A stretch of DNA of 64,000 bases from Pantoea alfalfae (GCF_019880205.1 NZ_CP082292.1:1550001-1614000), one strand, 5' to 3'; positions 53,554 to 62,028 are shown, counted from the stretch's first letter. Notes: generated from the letters alone by a model not told the origin. Numbers and translations: made by a program.

Positions 53554-54855
53554 ATGATGATGTTAGAAAAACTATTCAAACTCAAAGCGCATAACACCAC
53601 GGTTCGTACCGAGATTATCGCCGGGATCACCACCTTCCTGGCGATGGCCTATATTCTGTTTGTGAACCCGAGCATTCTGGGCGCAACCGGCATGGATAAA
53701 GGCGCGGTATTTGTCGCCACCTGTCTGGCGGCGGCGATTGGCTGCGTGCTGATGGGGCTGATCGCCAACTACCCGATCGCGCTGGCACCAGGCATGGGAC
53801 TGAACGCCTTCTTTACCTACACCGTGGTGTTGCACATGGGTTACACGTGGCAGGTTGCGCTGGGCGCGGTGTTTCTCTCGGCAGTGATTTTCTTCGCAAT
53901 GTCCCTGTTTAAAATCCGTGAGTGGATTATTGCCAGTATCCCGCTGCCGCTGCGCGCCGGGATTGGCGCCGGTATCGGGCTGTTCCTGGCGATCATTGCG
54001 CTGGAAGGGGCGGGCATCGTGGTCGATAATCCGGCCACGCTGGTGGGCATTGGCGATCTGACCAAACCGGGTCCGCTGCTGGCGATGCTTGGCTTTGTGG
54101 TGATCGTGGTACTGGAAGCGCGTCGCGTCACCGGCGCGGTGCTGATCGGTATTCTGCTGGTGACCTTTATCTCGATGGGCATGGGTTTGTCGCCGTTTGC
54201 CGGGGTCTTTTCTGCGCCGCCATCGATTGCACCAACCTTTATGCAGCTGGATATTGCCGGGGCATTTAACGTCGGCCTGATTAGCGTGATTTTCGCCTTC
54301 CTGTTTGTCGATGTGTTTGATAACACCGGCACGCTGCTGGGCGTGACGAAACGTGCTGGTCTGGCGGATGAGCAGGGCAACGTGCCGAAGATGGGCCGTG
54401 CGCTGATTGCTGACAGTGCGGCTGCACTGTTTGGTTCACTGCTCGGGACCTCGACCACCACCAGTTATGTGGAATCGGCGGCAGGCGTGAGTGCCGGTGG
54501 CCGTACCGGACTGACCGCGATCGTGGTGGGTATCCTGTTCCTGCTGGCACTGTTCTTCTCACCGCTGGCTTCCAGCGTGCCGGTTTACGCTACTGCGCCT
54601 GCACTGCTGTTTGTGGCGGTGCTGATGGCATCGGGTCTGGCAGATATTGACTGGAAAGATATCACCACGGCTGCCCCGGTTACCGTGACCGCGCTGACCA
54701 TGCCGCTGACCTATTCCATCGCCAATGGCATCGCGTTTGGTTTTATTACCTGGACGCTGGTGAAGCTGTTGAGTGGTCGCGCGAAAGAGGTGAATGCGGC
54801 GCTGGTGATTCTGTCGATTTTGTTTGTGATTAAACTTGGGTGGTTAAGTGCTTAA
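53554..54855 (+). CDS. NCS2/AzgA-type purine permease, AdeP-like
   Basis: A 433-residue membrane transporter of the AzgA-like NCS2 group (adenine/guanine/hypoxanthine:proton symport), with about 12-14 membrane segments. Its opening (KLKAHNTTVRTEIIAGITTF) and the blocks ALAPGMGLNAFF and GTSTTTSYVESAAGVSAGGRTGLTA match E. coli AdeP (adenine) more closely than GhxP/GhxQ. The last block carries the substrate-binding Glu. Three ATG codons in a row (53554, 53557, 53560) leave the exact start open by two residues; the ribosome site (GAGAG) is weak. Control by PurR is strongly suggested by two upstream boxes. A 5-bp GC hairpin (54859-54871) follows. Confidence 0.9.
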   Translation: MMMLEKLFKLKAHNTTVRTEIIAGITTFLAMAYILFVNPSILGATGMDKGAVFVATCLAAAIGCVLMGLIANYPIALAPGMGLNAFFTYTVVLHMGYTWQVALGAVFLSAVIFFAMSLFKIREWIIASIPLPLRAGIGAGIGLFLAIIALEGAGIVVDNPATLVGIGDLTKPGPLLAMLGFVVIVVLEARRVTGAVLIGILLVTFISMGMGLSPFAGVFSAPPSIAPTFMQLDIAGAFNVGLISVIFAFLFVDVFDNTGTLLGVTKRAGLADEQGNVPKMGRALIADSAAALFGSLLGTSTTTSYVESAAGVSAGGRTGLTAIVVGILFLLALFFSPLASSVPVYATAPALLFVAVLMASGLADIDWKDITTAAPVTVTALTMPLTYSIANGIAFGFITWTLVKLLSGRAKEVNAALVILSILFVIKLGWLSA

Positions 54856-54936
54856 TCTACCGCGTTGCGGTTAAGGAATGCTTAGCAGCGGCTTGCTCTG
54901 GGTGGGTTACGCGTTGCAGTGGGCTTACTCTGAGCG

Positions 54937-55618
54937 GGTTACGCCCGCCAGGCGATAGGGAGTTTCAGGTTGCCTGTGCAGGCGGACGCGTTAAGGGGCG
55001 GACGCCCGCCCCTTAACAATCCCGGCGTCCGGCAGCCTGCGCGCCCCGCTGTGCGGGGTGCCTTCATCACGCCCTGCGGCCAGCGGACCGTCCGGACGCG
55101 CCATCCCTGGCGCGAACCGTCCTTTCGCCGACGTCCTGTCGGCTCATCCTGGCCTCCGGTTGTTCCTCAGCGCTTCGGACGCCTCTCACCAACCCCCGCC
55201 TGTGATTTCTTTGTGTTAACTGTGGTGCTGTGTTGTCTGCTGGACTTAAAGCCACAGTCAAAGTCAAAGCCAGTCCCAAAAAACCCACAGCGATAAAGTA
55301 CCCAACACAGAAAGAAGAGATAACAGCAGGGGGGAGGGAGGCCGTCAGAACCGCAGAGCGGATGAGGGATTTCAGGACGAGCGACAGGGATGTCGCGAAG
55401 AGGCGGATTCGCGCCAGGGATGGCGCGTCCCGCTGGTCCGTAAGAAATCCTGAAAAAGCGAAGGAACCGCGAAGCGGCGGTGAAGCAGGCCGGAGCCCGG
55501 GGTCAAGGGGGCGCGGCGACTGGCGCCCCCTTGTCGGTCGCCTGCAGAGGCGATACTGAAACTGCCCAACTGCTCAGGCGAACGAAACCCCTCTCAGAGC
55601 CCGTTCGCGCAGCGAACA
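54937..55618. repeat. Large GC-rich repeat element, copy A (~682 bp)
   Basis: Nearly identical to 57664-58346. The element is an imperfect giant inverted repeat: its left half, read on the minus strand, resembles its right half on the plus strand. Plus-strand hairpins with a GGGA loop are at 55381-55396 and 55411-55426; minus-strand ones at 55098-55113 (GGGA loop) and 55128-55142 (AGGAC loop). The 55381 hairpin contains ACAGGGATGT, an exact core match to the CsrA consensus ACARGGAUGU. Longer stems close each half: 12 bp at 54990-55017 and 11 bp at 55504-55533. The A/T-richer centre (about 55195-55330) may hold divergent promoters. Short open frames here look non-coding. Whole intergenic stretch 54856-55678 is otherwise empty. 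Confidence 0.85.
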
Positions 55619-55660
55619 TCCCAGCATCAGCTCTTCTGCCAGCCCGTTCGCGCAGCGAAC
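55603..55660. repeat. Two GTTCGC-GCA-GCGAAC hairpins
   Basis: The palindrome GTTCGCGCAGCGAAC occurs at 55603-55617 and 55646-55660, at the end of repeat copy A and just downstream of the regulator gene on the minus strand. The same 15-mer is amplified in the tandem array at 58331-58625. Confidence 0.8.
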
Positions 55661-55678
55661 AAACCCAGCCTCTGCGCC

Positions 55679-56344
55679 TCAGGTAATCAGCACATATCCT
55701 TTGTTCAGAAAAAAAGGCGGGATGTAGTTATCCCACCCCTCCTGCATACAATGCTCCTTCAACGCAGCGTTGTTGGTTGCACCAGATTTGTCGTAACAGC
55801 GTATAAGCCGGTTGCGAAGGGCCGGAGCACTGATGCCAAGAATTCCTGGCATAAGGTTCTGCTTTACCCCACAAAGCAGTAGCAGAATCACTTCCCATTC
55901 TTTGTCGGTGAAGATATTCGCGGGCCGGGTAAAGACAAAAGGTCTTCTGTCACGTGGCCGGAGGAACGTTGAAAAGTAAACATTGGTGATCTCAAGGTAG
56001 GTACAGATAATACCATCGGTTCCGTCATTGAACGTCCATGGGCGTTTCTCCACCATAAAAGATCGCAGCCTGTTCTCTTTTCCGTATTCAAAAGTCTTAA
56101 GCACAATGCTCATTTCTTTTGTATTCAGGATTTTTTTATCATCATGCAGAATATGGTGGTAATAATCGCTAATGTCTGGCGTCAGGTCGGTGTCAAATGT
56201 CCCCACAATAGTGTCAGACGTAACGTTGAAATAACTGCATGCAATCTTATTGGCATAAACATAGCGTGAGACACTGTTTTTAATAGCCCAGCCAAACAGC
56301 GAGTGATCAAAGTAATATTCAACAGGATTCAGCTTTCTGACCAT
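55679..56344 (-). CDS. PAS-like/LuxR-type helix-turn-helix regulator, paralogue 1
   Basis: A 221-residue protein with a PAS-like N-terminal half (about 10-120, FGWAIKNSVSRYVYANK) and a C-terminal DNA-binding half resembling LuxR/GerE domains (about 140-205, FTDKEWEVILLLLCG then GISAPALRNRLIRCYDKSG). It ends YIPPFFLNKGYVLI, a tail shared with the next gene. The two are homologous along their whole length and four bases apart, so they arose by an old tandem duplication. Composition is more A/T-rich than the surroundings. The autoinducer-binding fold of quorum-sensing LuxR is not evident. The target is unknown. Confidence 0.8.
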   Translation of the reverse strand: MVRKLNPVEYYFDHSLFGWAIKNSVSRYVYANKIACSYFNVTSDTIVGTFDTDLTPDISDYYHHILHDDKKILNTKEMSIVLKTFEYGKENRLRSFMVEKRPWTFNDGTDGIICTYLEITNVYFSTFLRPRDRRPFVFTRPANIFTDKEWEVILLLLCGVKQNLMPGILGISAPALRNRLIRCYDKSGATNNAALKEHCMQEGWDNYIPPFFLNKGYVLIT

Positions 56345-56348
56345 CAGT

Positions 56349-57032
56349 TCATCCTCTTATTATAATATGGCCTTTTTTCAGAAAGAACGGTGGAATATAG
56401 TGGTCTAACTTATTGTCACGGCAATAGCCGGTCAGTGCGGAAAGCGAATTCAGGCCAGTCTTTCTGTAACAACTTCTGAGTCTGCCATTAACTGCGTCGG
56501 CTGAAATTGCCAGGATGCTGCTTATTTCTTTTATGTTCATGCCACAGACCAGCAGATAAACGACTTCCCACTCTTTTTCTGTGAAGACGGATGAGGGCGA
56601 TTCAAAAGTCGCATGCCGAATTATTTTGCCGTCCAGCAACGCTCCCGGTGTGATGATCCTGACATGCCTGACGCTGACCAGTGTACCTATACAGTTATGC
56701 GTGTCGTCATACAGTGGCTCCTGAACGCTGTATGCGGGCTGCATGATTTTCTCTTTGCCCTGTATATGTGTGGTAATCGCTCTTACCGCCTGGCCAGTTC
56801 TTTCTATCTCTCTCTCCTGCTGGCTGAACAGGTCAGCAAATTCTGCAACCGGAACAGGCATATCTCTGATATGGCGACCTTCGTAGTCAAATTTCGTTGA
56901 AAGCGTCTGCCAGCTTTTGAACGTATTATTGACATAAACAAAGTGGGACTGATTGTCCTTCACGCCCCAGCCGACAACAGGATCGTTTTCAAACATCCTG
57001 ATAAGCCTGGCAGGTAATGTAATTTCTTTCAT
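56349..57032 (-). CDS. PAS-like/LuxR-type helix-turn-helix regulator, paralogue 2
   Basis: A 227-residue protein homologous to the 55679-56344 product: PAS-like part (VVGWGVKDNQSHFVYVNN, about 19-36) and C-terminal helix-turn-helix (FTEKEWEVVYLLVCG; ISSILAISADAVNGRLRSCYRKTG), ending HYIPPFFLKKGHIIIRG. It is first in a two-gene minus-strand operon, four bases before its paralogue. GTAAGGACAC lies before the ATG on the minus strand. The promoter should be in 57033-57130, where a 16-bp palindrome is found (57105-57120) that could be an operator for either paralogue. The pair is enclosed by the large repeats and looks acquired. Confidence 0.8.
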   Translation of the reverse strand: MKEITLPARLIRMFENDPVVGWGVKDNQSHFVYVNNTFKSWQTLSTKFDYEGRHIRDMPVPVAEFADLFSQQEREIERTGQAVRAITTHIQGKEKIMQPAYSVQEPLYDDTHNCIGTLVSVRHVRIITPGALLDGKIIRHATFESPSSVFTEKEWEVVYLLVCGMNIKEISSILAISADAVNGRLRSCYRKTGLNSLSALTGYCRDNKLDHYIPPFFLKKGHIIIRG

Positions 57033-57068
57033 GAGCGTGTCCTTACAGTTCCATTACTCTACATTAAA

Positions 57069-57222
57069 TTGACCTTGCAACTTAATAACCCTACAAAGTA
57101 ATAACACTTTATATAAAGTGCCGTACTTTAATTGTACCTTTATGCAAGCCGGGATGGGTGTGAAAGTAATATCACAAGCCAATGCGCAGGGAAAGTTGTC
57201 TGTATAATAAAAAAAGAAGTAT
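57069..57222 (+). ncRNA. Candidate small RNA with own promoter
   Basis: On the plus strand, -35 TTGACC (57069-57074) and -10 TACAAA (57092-57097) are 17 bases apart, predicting a start near 57104. A textbook terminator ends at 57251. No open frame of note lies between, so a transcript of about 150 bases, antisense-divergent to the regulator pair, is plausible. It may instead be an upstream leader or the end of unseen transcription. Confidence 0.35.
57105..57120. promoter_or_regulatory. 16-bp perfect palindrome upstream of the regulator pair
   Basis: CACTTTATATAAAGTG is a perfect palindrome 73 bases upstream of the minus-strand regulator start and at the predicted start of the candidate small RNA. 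A dimeric regulator, possibly a product of this operon, could bind here. Confidence 0.5.
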
Positions 57223-57251
57223 GCCCATAACCGAAAGGTTATGGGCTTTTT
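57223..57251 (+). terminator. Strong intrinsic terminator, plus strand
   Basis: GCCCATAACC (57223-57232) and GGTTATGGGC (57237-57246) pair perfectly around GAAA and are followed by TTTTT. No plus-strand gene precedes it, which is the main reason to suspect a small RNA. On the minus strand a T run follows only after seven bases, so it is less suited there. Confidence 0.9.
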
Positions 57252-57381
57252 GTATTAAGAGGCATATTAATTACGGGATTTAATTAGGGTTAATGACAGG
57301 ACTTAGTGGTCCGCATAAATTTCGCTTTCGAGCGAGCTGACGCTGAGAAGGTTATGTTGCGCGGTGCCGACACACTGAGCA

Positions 57382-57624
57382 GGTTACGCCCGCCAGGCGA
57401 GGGGGAGTTTCAGGTTGCCTGTGCAGGCGGACGCGTTTAGGGGGCGTACGCCCGCCCCTTAACAATCCCGGCGTCCGGCTGCCTGCGCGCCCCGCCCTGC
57501 GGCCAGCGGACCGTCCGGACGCGCCATCCCTGGCGCGAACCGTCTTTTCGCCGACGTCCTGTCGGCTCATCCTGGCCTCTGGTTGTTCCTCAGCGCTGCG
57601 GATGCCTCTGGCAGACCCCTGCCG
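57382..57624. repeat. Partial repeat element, copy C (left half only)
   Basis: This corresponds to the left half of copies A and B (GGTTACGCCCGCC through the CCGACGTCCTGTCGG hairpin at 57551-57565 and beyond) and stops before the A/T-rich centre. The minus-strand GGGA-loop hairpin is kept at 57521-57536. Relative to copy B it lacks 23 bases between two CCCTGCGG repeats, a typical slippage deletion. It lies directly before copy B. Confidence 0.8.
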
Positions 57625-57663
57625 GTGAGAAAATTACGCTTTGCAGCGGGCTGGCACTGAGAA

Positions 57664-58346
57664 GGTTACGCCCGCCAGGCTATGGGGAGTTTCAGGTTGC
57701 CTGTGCAGGCGGACGCGTCAAGGGGCGTACGCCCGCCCCTTAACAATCCCGGCGTCCGGCTGCCTGCGCGCCCCGCCCTGCGGGGTGCCTTCGTCACGCC
57801 CTGCGGCCAGCGGACCGTCCGGACGCGCCATCCCTGGCGCGAACCGTCCTTTCGCCGACGTCCTGTCGGCTCATCCTGGCCTCCGGTTGTTCCTCAGCGC
57901 TCCGGATGCCTCTCCCAAACCCCCGCCTGTGATTTCTTTGTGTTAACTGTGGCGCTGTGTTGTCTGCTGGACTTAAAGCCACAGTCAAAGTTAAAGCCAG
58001 TCCCAAAAAACCCACAGCGATAAAGTACCCAACACAGAAAGAAGAGATAACAGCAGGGGGTTAGGGAGGCCATCTGAACCGCTAAGCGGATGAGGAATTT
58101 CAGGACGAGCGACAGGGATGTCGCGAAGAGGCGGGTTCGCGCCAGGGATGGCGCGTCCCGCTGGTCCGTAAGAAATCCGGAAGAAGCGAAGGAACCGCGA
58201 AGCGGCGGTGAAGCAGGCCGGAGCCCGGGGTCAAGGGGGCGCGGCGACTGGCGCCCCCTTGTCGGTCGCCTGCAGAGGCGGGTCTGAAACTGCCTAACTG
58301 CTCAGGCGAACGAAACCCCTCCCAGAGCCTGTTCGCGCAGCGAACA
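57664..58346. repeat. Large GC-rich repeat element, copy B (~683 bp)
   Basis: Nearly identical over its length to copy A (54937-55618), in the same orientation, so A and B form direct repeats around the two regulator genes. GGA-loop hairpins: plus strand 58109-58124 (contains ACAGGGATGT) and 58139-58154; minus strand 57825-57840 and 57855-57869. End stems: 57720-57741 and 58232-58261. The A/T-rich centre is 57922-58058. Open frames inside mirror those of copy A and have no ribosome sites, so the element is probably non-coding protein-wise. Confidence 0.87.
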
Positions 58347-58625
58347 CCATGTTATTAGCGCATGTAGCCCGCGAGGTGAACGAAAACCCTCTCAGAGCCT
58401 GTTCGCGCAGCGAACACCATGTTATTAGCGCATGTAGCCCGCGAGGTGAACGAAACCCCTCTCAGAGCCTGTTCGCGCAGCGAACACCATGTTATTAGCG
58501 CATGTAGCCCGCGAGGTGAACGAAACCCCTCTCAGAGCCTGTTCGCGCAGCGAACACCATGTTATTAGCGCATGTGCCCGCGAGGTGAACGAAACCCCTC
58601 TCAGAGCCTGTTCGCGCAGCGAACA
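58331..58625. repeat. Tandem array, 70-bp unit, about 4.2 copies
   Basis: Units begin at 58331, 58401, 58471, 58541 and 58610 (the fourth unit is 69 bp). Each begins with the hairpin GTTCGC-GCA-GCGAAC and continues ACCATGTTATTAGCGCATG. A degenerate hairpin, GTTCACGCAGCGAAC, follows at 58650. The array is downstream of amn and joined to the end of repeat copy B. The units are almost identical, so copy number is likely to vary between strains. Minus-strand translation gives an apparent repeated peptide that is considered spurious. Confidence 0.95.
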
Positions 58626-58692
58626 CCTCAGCGTCAGCGCAGCAGCCCCGTTCACGCAGCGAACAAACCTCCCCAAGCCAGCGGCGATACAC

Positions 58693-60147
58693 CTACCGGA
58701 AAGGCGGCTCATTAAACGTCCGCAGTTTACGCGAATGCAGCTTATCGCCTTCGGCGCGCAGCAGTTCAACCGCATGGATACCAATCTGCAGATGCTCTGA
58801 AATCGCCCCCTCATAGAAGCGGTTTGCCTGACCGGGTAACTTAATCTCGCCGTGCAGCGGCTTGTCGGAGACGCACAGCAGCGTGCCGTACGGCACCCGG
58901 AAGCGATAGCCCTGCGCGGCAATGGTGGCGCTCTCCATATCGACCGCTACCGCACGGCTCAGGTTAAAGCGCAGGGCCGACGCGGAGTAACGCAACTCCC
59001 AGTTGCGATCGTCGGTAGTCACCACGGTGCCGGTACGCAGGCGCTGTTTCACCTCTTCGCCTGGCATGCCGCTCACCGACTTGGTGGCGTCATACAGTGC
59101 GCGCTGCACTTCGGCAATGCTTGGCACCGGGATGTCTGGCGGCAGCACGCTGTCGAGTACGTGATCGTCACGCAGATAGGCGTGGGCCAGCACATAGTCG
59201 CCGATCCGCTGGCTCTCGCGCAGACCGCCGCAGTGACCAATCATCAGCCAGGCGTGCGGGCGCATCACCGCCAGATGATCGCAGATGGTTTTGGCATTCG
59301 ACGGGCCGACACCGATATTAATCAGCGTAATGCCACGGCGATTGGGTGAGGTGAGATGCCAGGCAGGCATCTGATGCTTCTTCCACGCCAGATCCGAGAG
59401 CATCGACTCGCTGTCGGCGGTGTCGGCCGTCAGCACGACATCACCCGCACAGGCCAGGCTGTCGTAAGGGGTATTGGGATCGCGCACCTGCTCAATTGCC
59501 CAGCGCACAAACTCGTCGACATAACGGGTGTAGTTAGTGAACAGTACAAACGGCTGGAAGTGCTCTACGCTGGTGCCGGTGTAGTGACGCAGACGGGCCA
59601 GCGAGAAGTCAGTGCGCAGCGCATCGAAGTGCGACAGCGGGAATTTGGCGTCGACGTGAAACAGACCGTCGGTGGTCTCATCGCCAATCTGTGACAGCTC
59701 GGTGGTCGGGAAGTGGCGCGCAATACCGGCGCTCATGGTGCGATCCAGCGACAGATCGGAACCGTCGATCACGTAAGGATAGGGGATCTCCTGGCTGGAG
59801 GGCACCACGTCGATCTCCAGCTCATATTCCTTCTCCAGCATCGCCAGCTGTTCTGAAATATAGTGGCGCAGCAGCGCCGGGCGGGTGACCGTGGTGCTGT
59901 AACTGCCGGTATGGGTAAAGCGGCCCCAGGCACGCGTGCGGTTCTGCTGTGGACCTTCACCGTGCCAGGTGATGCGCAGCTCCGGGTAAACAAAGAGTCC
60001 CTTTTCCCGTTCCGCGGCATCGGGCAGCGTGCCGTTTTCGGTAAACACTTTAATCGCCGCACGGAGCGCATCAACGGCACCGTCGTAAAGGCGTTCGAGT
60101 TCATCCAGCGCCTGCTGGCTGGTCAGGTTTTTCCGTAGTGTCGGCAT
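58693..60147 (-). CDS. amn: AMP nucleosidase
   Basis: A 484-residue enzyme, the same length as E. coli Amn, that splits AMP into adenine and ribose 5-phosphate in the cytoplasm. N-terminal regulatory domain ~1-180 (LFVYPELRITW, YPYVIDGSDLSLDR); catalytic nucleosidase domain ~260-484 with NIGVGPSNAKTICDHLAV, MIGHCGGLRESQ and the VDMESATIAAQG substrate-site block. The C-terminus RTFNEPPFR matches E. coli. The start at 60147 has AAGGAG six bases upstream; an in-frame start 36 bases further up lacks one. In E. coli amn belongs to the Pho regulon, but no clear Pho box was seen in 60148-60400. The tandem array lies 3' of it. Confidence 0.97.
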   Translation of the reverse strand: MPTLRKNLTSQQALDELERLYDGAVDALRAAIKVFTENGTLPDAAEREKGLFVYPELRITWHGEGPQQNRTRAWGRFTHTGSYSTTVTRPALLRHYISEQLAMLEKEYELEIDVVPSSQEIPYPYVIDGSDLSLDRTMSAGIARHFPTTELSQIGDETTDGLFHVDAKFPLSHFDALRTDFSLARLRHYTGTSVEHFQPFVLFTNYTRYVDEFVRWAIEQVRDPNTPYDSLACAGDVVLTADTADSESMLSDLAWKKHQMPAWHLTSPNRRGITLINIGVGPSNAKTICDHLAVMRPHAWLMIGHCGGLRESQRIGDYVLAHAYLRDDHVLDSVLPPDIPVPSIAEVQRALYDATKSVSGMPGEEVKQRLRTGTVVTTDDRNWELRYSASALRFNLSRAVAVDMESATIAAQGYRFRVPYGTLLCVSDKPLHGEIKLPGQANRFYEGAISEHLQIGIHAVELLRAEGDKLHSRKLRTFNEPPFR

Positions 60148-60608
60148 GGTTTCTCCTTCCATTTTTTCCGCAATTTGCCCCAAGCTTAGCGGGTTTGTTG
60201 CAGAGATTGGTGAAGAATCTGTGATCGCCTTTTTTTTGCGCTAACGACGCGCGTAATCTGACCAGTGCTGCACTGAGCCGGAACGCATGCCACGAGAATC
60301 CGTTAAGAAAATCTTTATTATCGCAACAGGCGATGCCGCCGTGTCTGTTGCGCTGCATATGACAAGAGAGCGGCAGCGCAGCCAGCAGTAACGTGCTGAC
60401 AGGCGATCGTAACGTCCCGGAAATAATCAGGTTTGCTACAGGGGACGACCCGGCGAGGCAGAATCTGCCGAATCTGAACTAAAAAGTTTGTAACCATGAT
60501 TAATTTGTCCCGGAAAGACTTTGCATATTTCTCTGCCCACTATCATCATTAGATCTCGTCAGTCTCTTCTGATTTGGTAATCCTTTGCAAAATCCCGGCG
60601 TAGCAGTG
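60148..60608. other. Divergent intergenic region amn / MATE transporter
   Basis: 461 bases that must hold the promoters of both divergent genes. No strong -35/-10 pair, Pho box or large palindrome was seen. A 34-codon frame at 60287-60391 has no ribosome site and is not called. Confidence 0.5.
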
Positions 60609-62018
60609 ATGCAGGCGATTAAGCGCACGGCGTGGTACCCGAAACGCCGCTCTTATCGCACGCTCTACTGGCGTGAAATATCGCCATTAGCAGTGCCTAT
60701 CTTCTTCGAGAACGCCTGTGTGCTGTTGATGGGCGTACTGAGCACCTTCCTGGTCAGCTGGCTGGGCAAAGAGGCAATGGCGGGCGTTGGCCTGGCCGAC
60801 AGCTTCAATATGGTGATCATCTCGTTCTTTGCGGCTATCGATCTCGGTACCACGGTGGTGGTGGCGTTCAGCCTGGCAAAACGCAACGGCAAGCGCGCCC
60901 GTGCCGCCACGCGTCAGTCGCTGGCTATGATGACGATACTCGCCTTTGTGCTGGTGATCGCCATTGAGTTCTGGGGCCATCTCATCGTTGATGCGATAGC
61001 CGGTGCCGCCGACCCTAAAGTTAAAGCGCTGGCGCTGAGCTATCTGCAGACCTCCGCCTGGAGCTACCCGGCAGCGGCCATCACGCTGATCGGCAGCGGT
61101 GCGCTGCGTGGCGCGGGTAACACCAAAATTCCGATGCTGATTAACGGCGGCATGAACATCCTTAACATCATTATCAGTAGCGTGCTGATCTATGGCTGCT
61201 TCTCATGGGACGGTTTGGGATTTGTCGGCGCCGGACTCGGTCTGACCATCACCCGTTATATCGGGGCGATCGCGGTGATTTACGTGCTGATGATTGGCTT
61301 TAATGCCTCGCTGAAAATCACGCTGTCGAGCTATTTCCGACGCTGGAACAGCAGCATTCTGATGGAAGTATTAGGTATAGGTGTGCCTGCCAGTATCGAG
61401 TCGGTGCTGTTCAACGGCGGTAAATTGCTGACGCAGGTGTTTGTGGCAGGCATGGGCACCAGTGAGATTGCGGGTAACTTTATCGCGTTCTCGGTTGCGT
61501 CGCTGATCAACCTGCCGGGCAATGCGCTGGGTTCAGCATCGACCATCATTACCGGTACCCGTCTGGGCAAAAATCAGGTCTTCCAGGCGGAACGACAGGT
61601 GCGGCATGTTTTCTGGCTGGCAACGGCGTGCCTGAGCGCGATAGCGCTGCTGACGGTGCCGCTGGCCGGGTTGCTGGCGCGGTTCTATACCAGCGACCCG
61701 GAAGTGATCAACGTAACGAAACATCTGCTCTGGCTGAATGCGCTGTTTATGCCGCTATGGGCTGCGTCATGGGTGCTACCTGCCGGACTTAAGGGCGCAC
61801 GTGATGCGCGCTACACTATGTATGTGTCGATGTTCAGCATGTGGTGTGCGCGCGTGGTGGTCGGTTATCTGCTGGGTATTCAGCTGGGGATGGGCGTCAC
61901 CGGCGTCTGGCTGGGGATGTTCCTCGACTGGACGGTGCGTGGCATCTTCTTCTGGTGGCGACTTAACAGCGGCAAGTGGCTTAACCGCTACTATAAAATG
62001 ATCGCGAAAACCGGGTAG
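60609..62018 (+). CDS. MATE family efflux transporter
   Basis: A 469-residue multidrug/toxin extrusion protein with 12 predicted membrane segments in two homologous halves; the first half begins LAVPIFFENACVLLMGVLSTF and has SGALRGAGNTKIPM, the second PASIESVLFNGG and WVLPAGLKGARDARYTM, all typical MATE blocks. It exports organic cations or metabolites in exchange for Na+ or H+. The ATG at 60609 is preferred over a TTG at 60585, although neither has a good ribosome site, so the start is uncertain. Alone in its operon. Confidence 0.88.
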   Translation: MQAIKRTAWYPKRRSYRTLYWREISPLAVPIFFENACVLLMGVLSTFLVSWLGKEAMAGVGLADSFNMVIISFFAAIDLGTTVVVAFSLAKRNGKRARAATRQSLAMMTILAFVLVIAIEFWGHLIVDAIAGAADPKVKALALSYLQTSAWSYPAAAITLIGSGALRGAGNTKIPMLINGGMNILNIIISSVLIYGCFSWDGLGFVGAGLGLTITRYIGAIAVIYVLMIGFNASLKITLSSYFRRWNSSILMEVLGIGVPASIESVLFNGGKLLTQVFVAGMGTSEIAGNFIAFSVASLINLPGNALGSASTIITGTRLGKNQVFQAERQVRHVFWLATACLSAIALLTVPLAGLLARFYTSDPEVINVTKHLLWLNALFMPLWAASWVLPAGLKGARDARYTMYVSMFSMWCARVVVGYLLGIQLGMGVTGVWLGMFLDWTVRGIFFWWRLNSGKWLNRYYKMIAKTG

Positions 62019-62028
62019 CAACAAGCAT

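Noticed and set aside
54970..55559. Protein-coding frames inside repeat copies A and B (for example 54970-55296 and 57682-58023)
   Set aside because: They recur because the DNA is repeated, lack ribosome sites, have odd Arg/Pro-rich composition and run through strong hairpins on either strand.
58331..58625. CRISPR-like array
   Set aside because: Both the hairpin and the intervening ~55 bases repeat identically, so there are no unique spacers, and no cas genes are nearby. It is a minisatellite.
58425..58922. Minus-strand 165-codon frame with a repeated SERGFVHLA-like peptide across the tandem array
   Set aside because: The peptide repeat is a by-product of the 70-bp DNA repeat; the frame runs through the antisense of amn, has no ribosome site, and other frames show similar repeats.
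60287..60391. 34-codon frame in the amn/MATE intergenic region
   Set aside because: No convincing ribosome site and no terminator or conserved feature; too short to support without comparison.
60148..60450. Pho box for amn
   Set aside because: amn is Pho-regulated in E. coli, but no paired CTGTCAT-like half-sites with 11-base spacing were found here.
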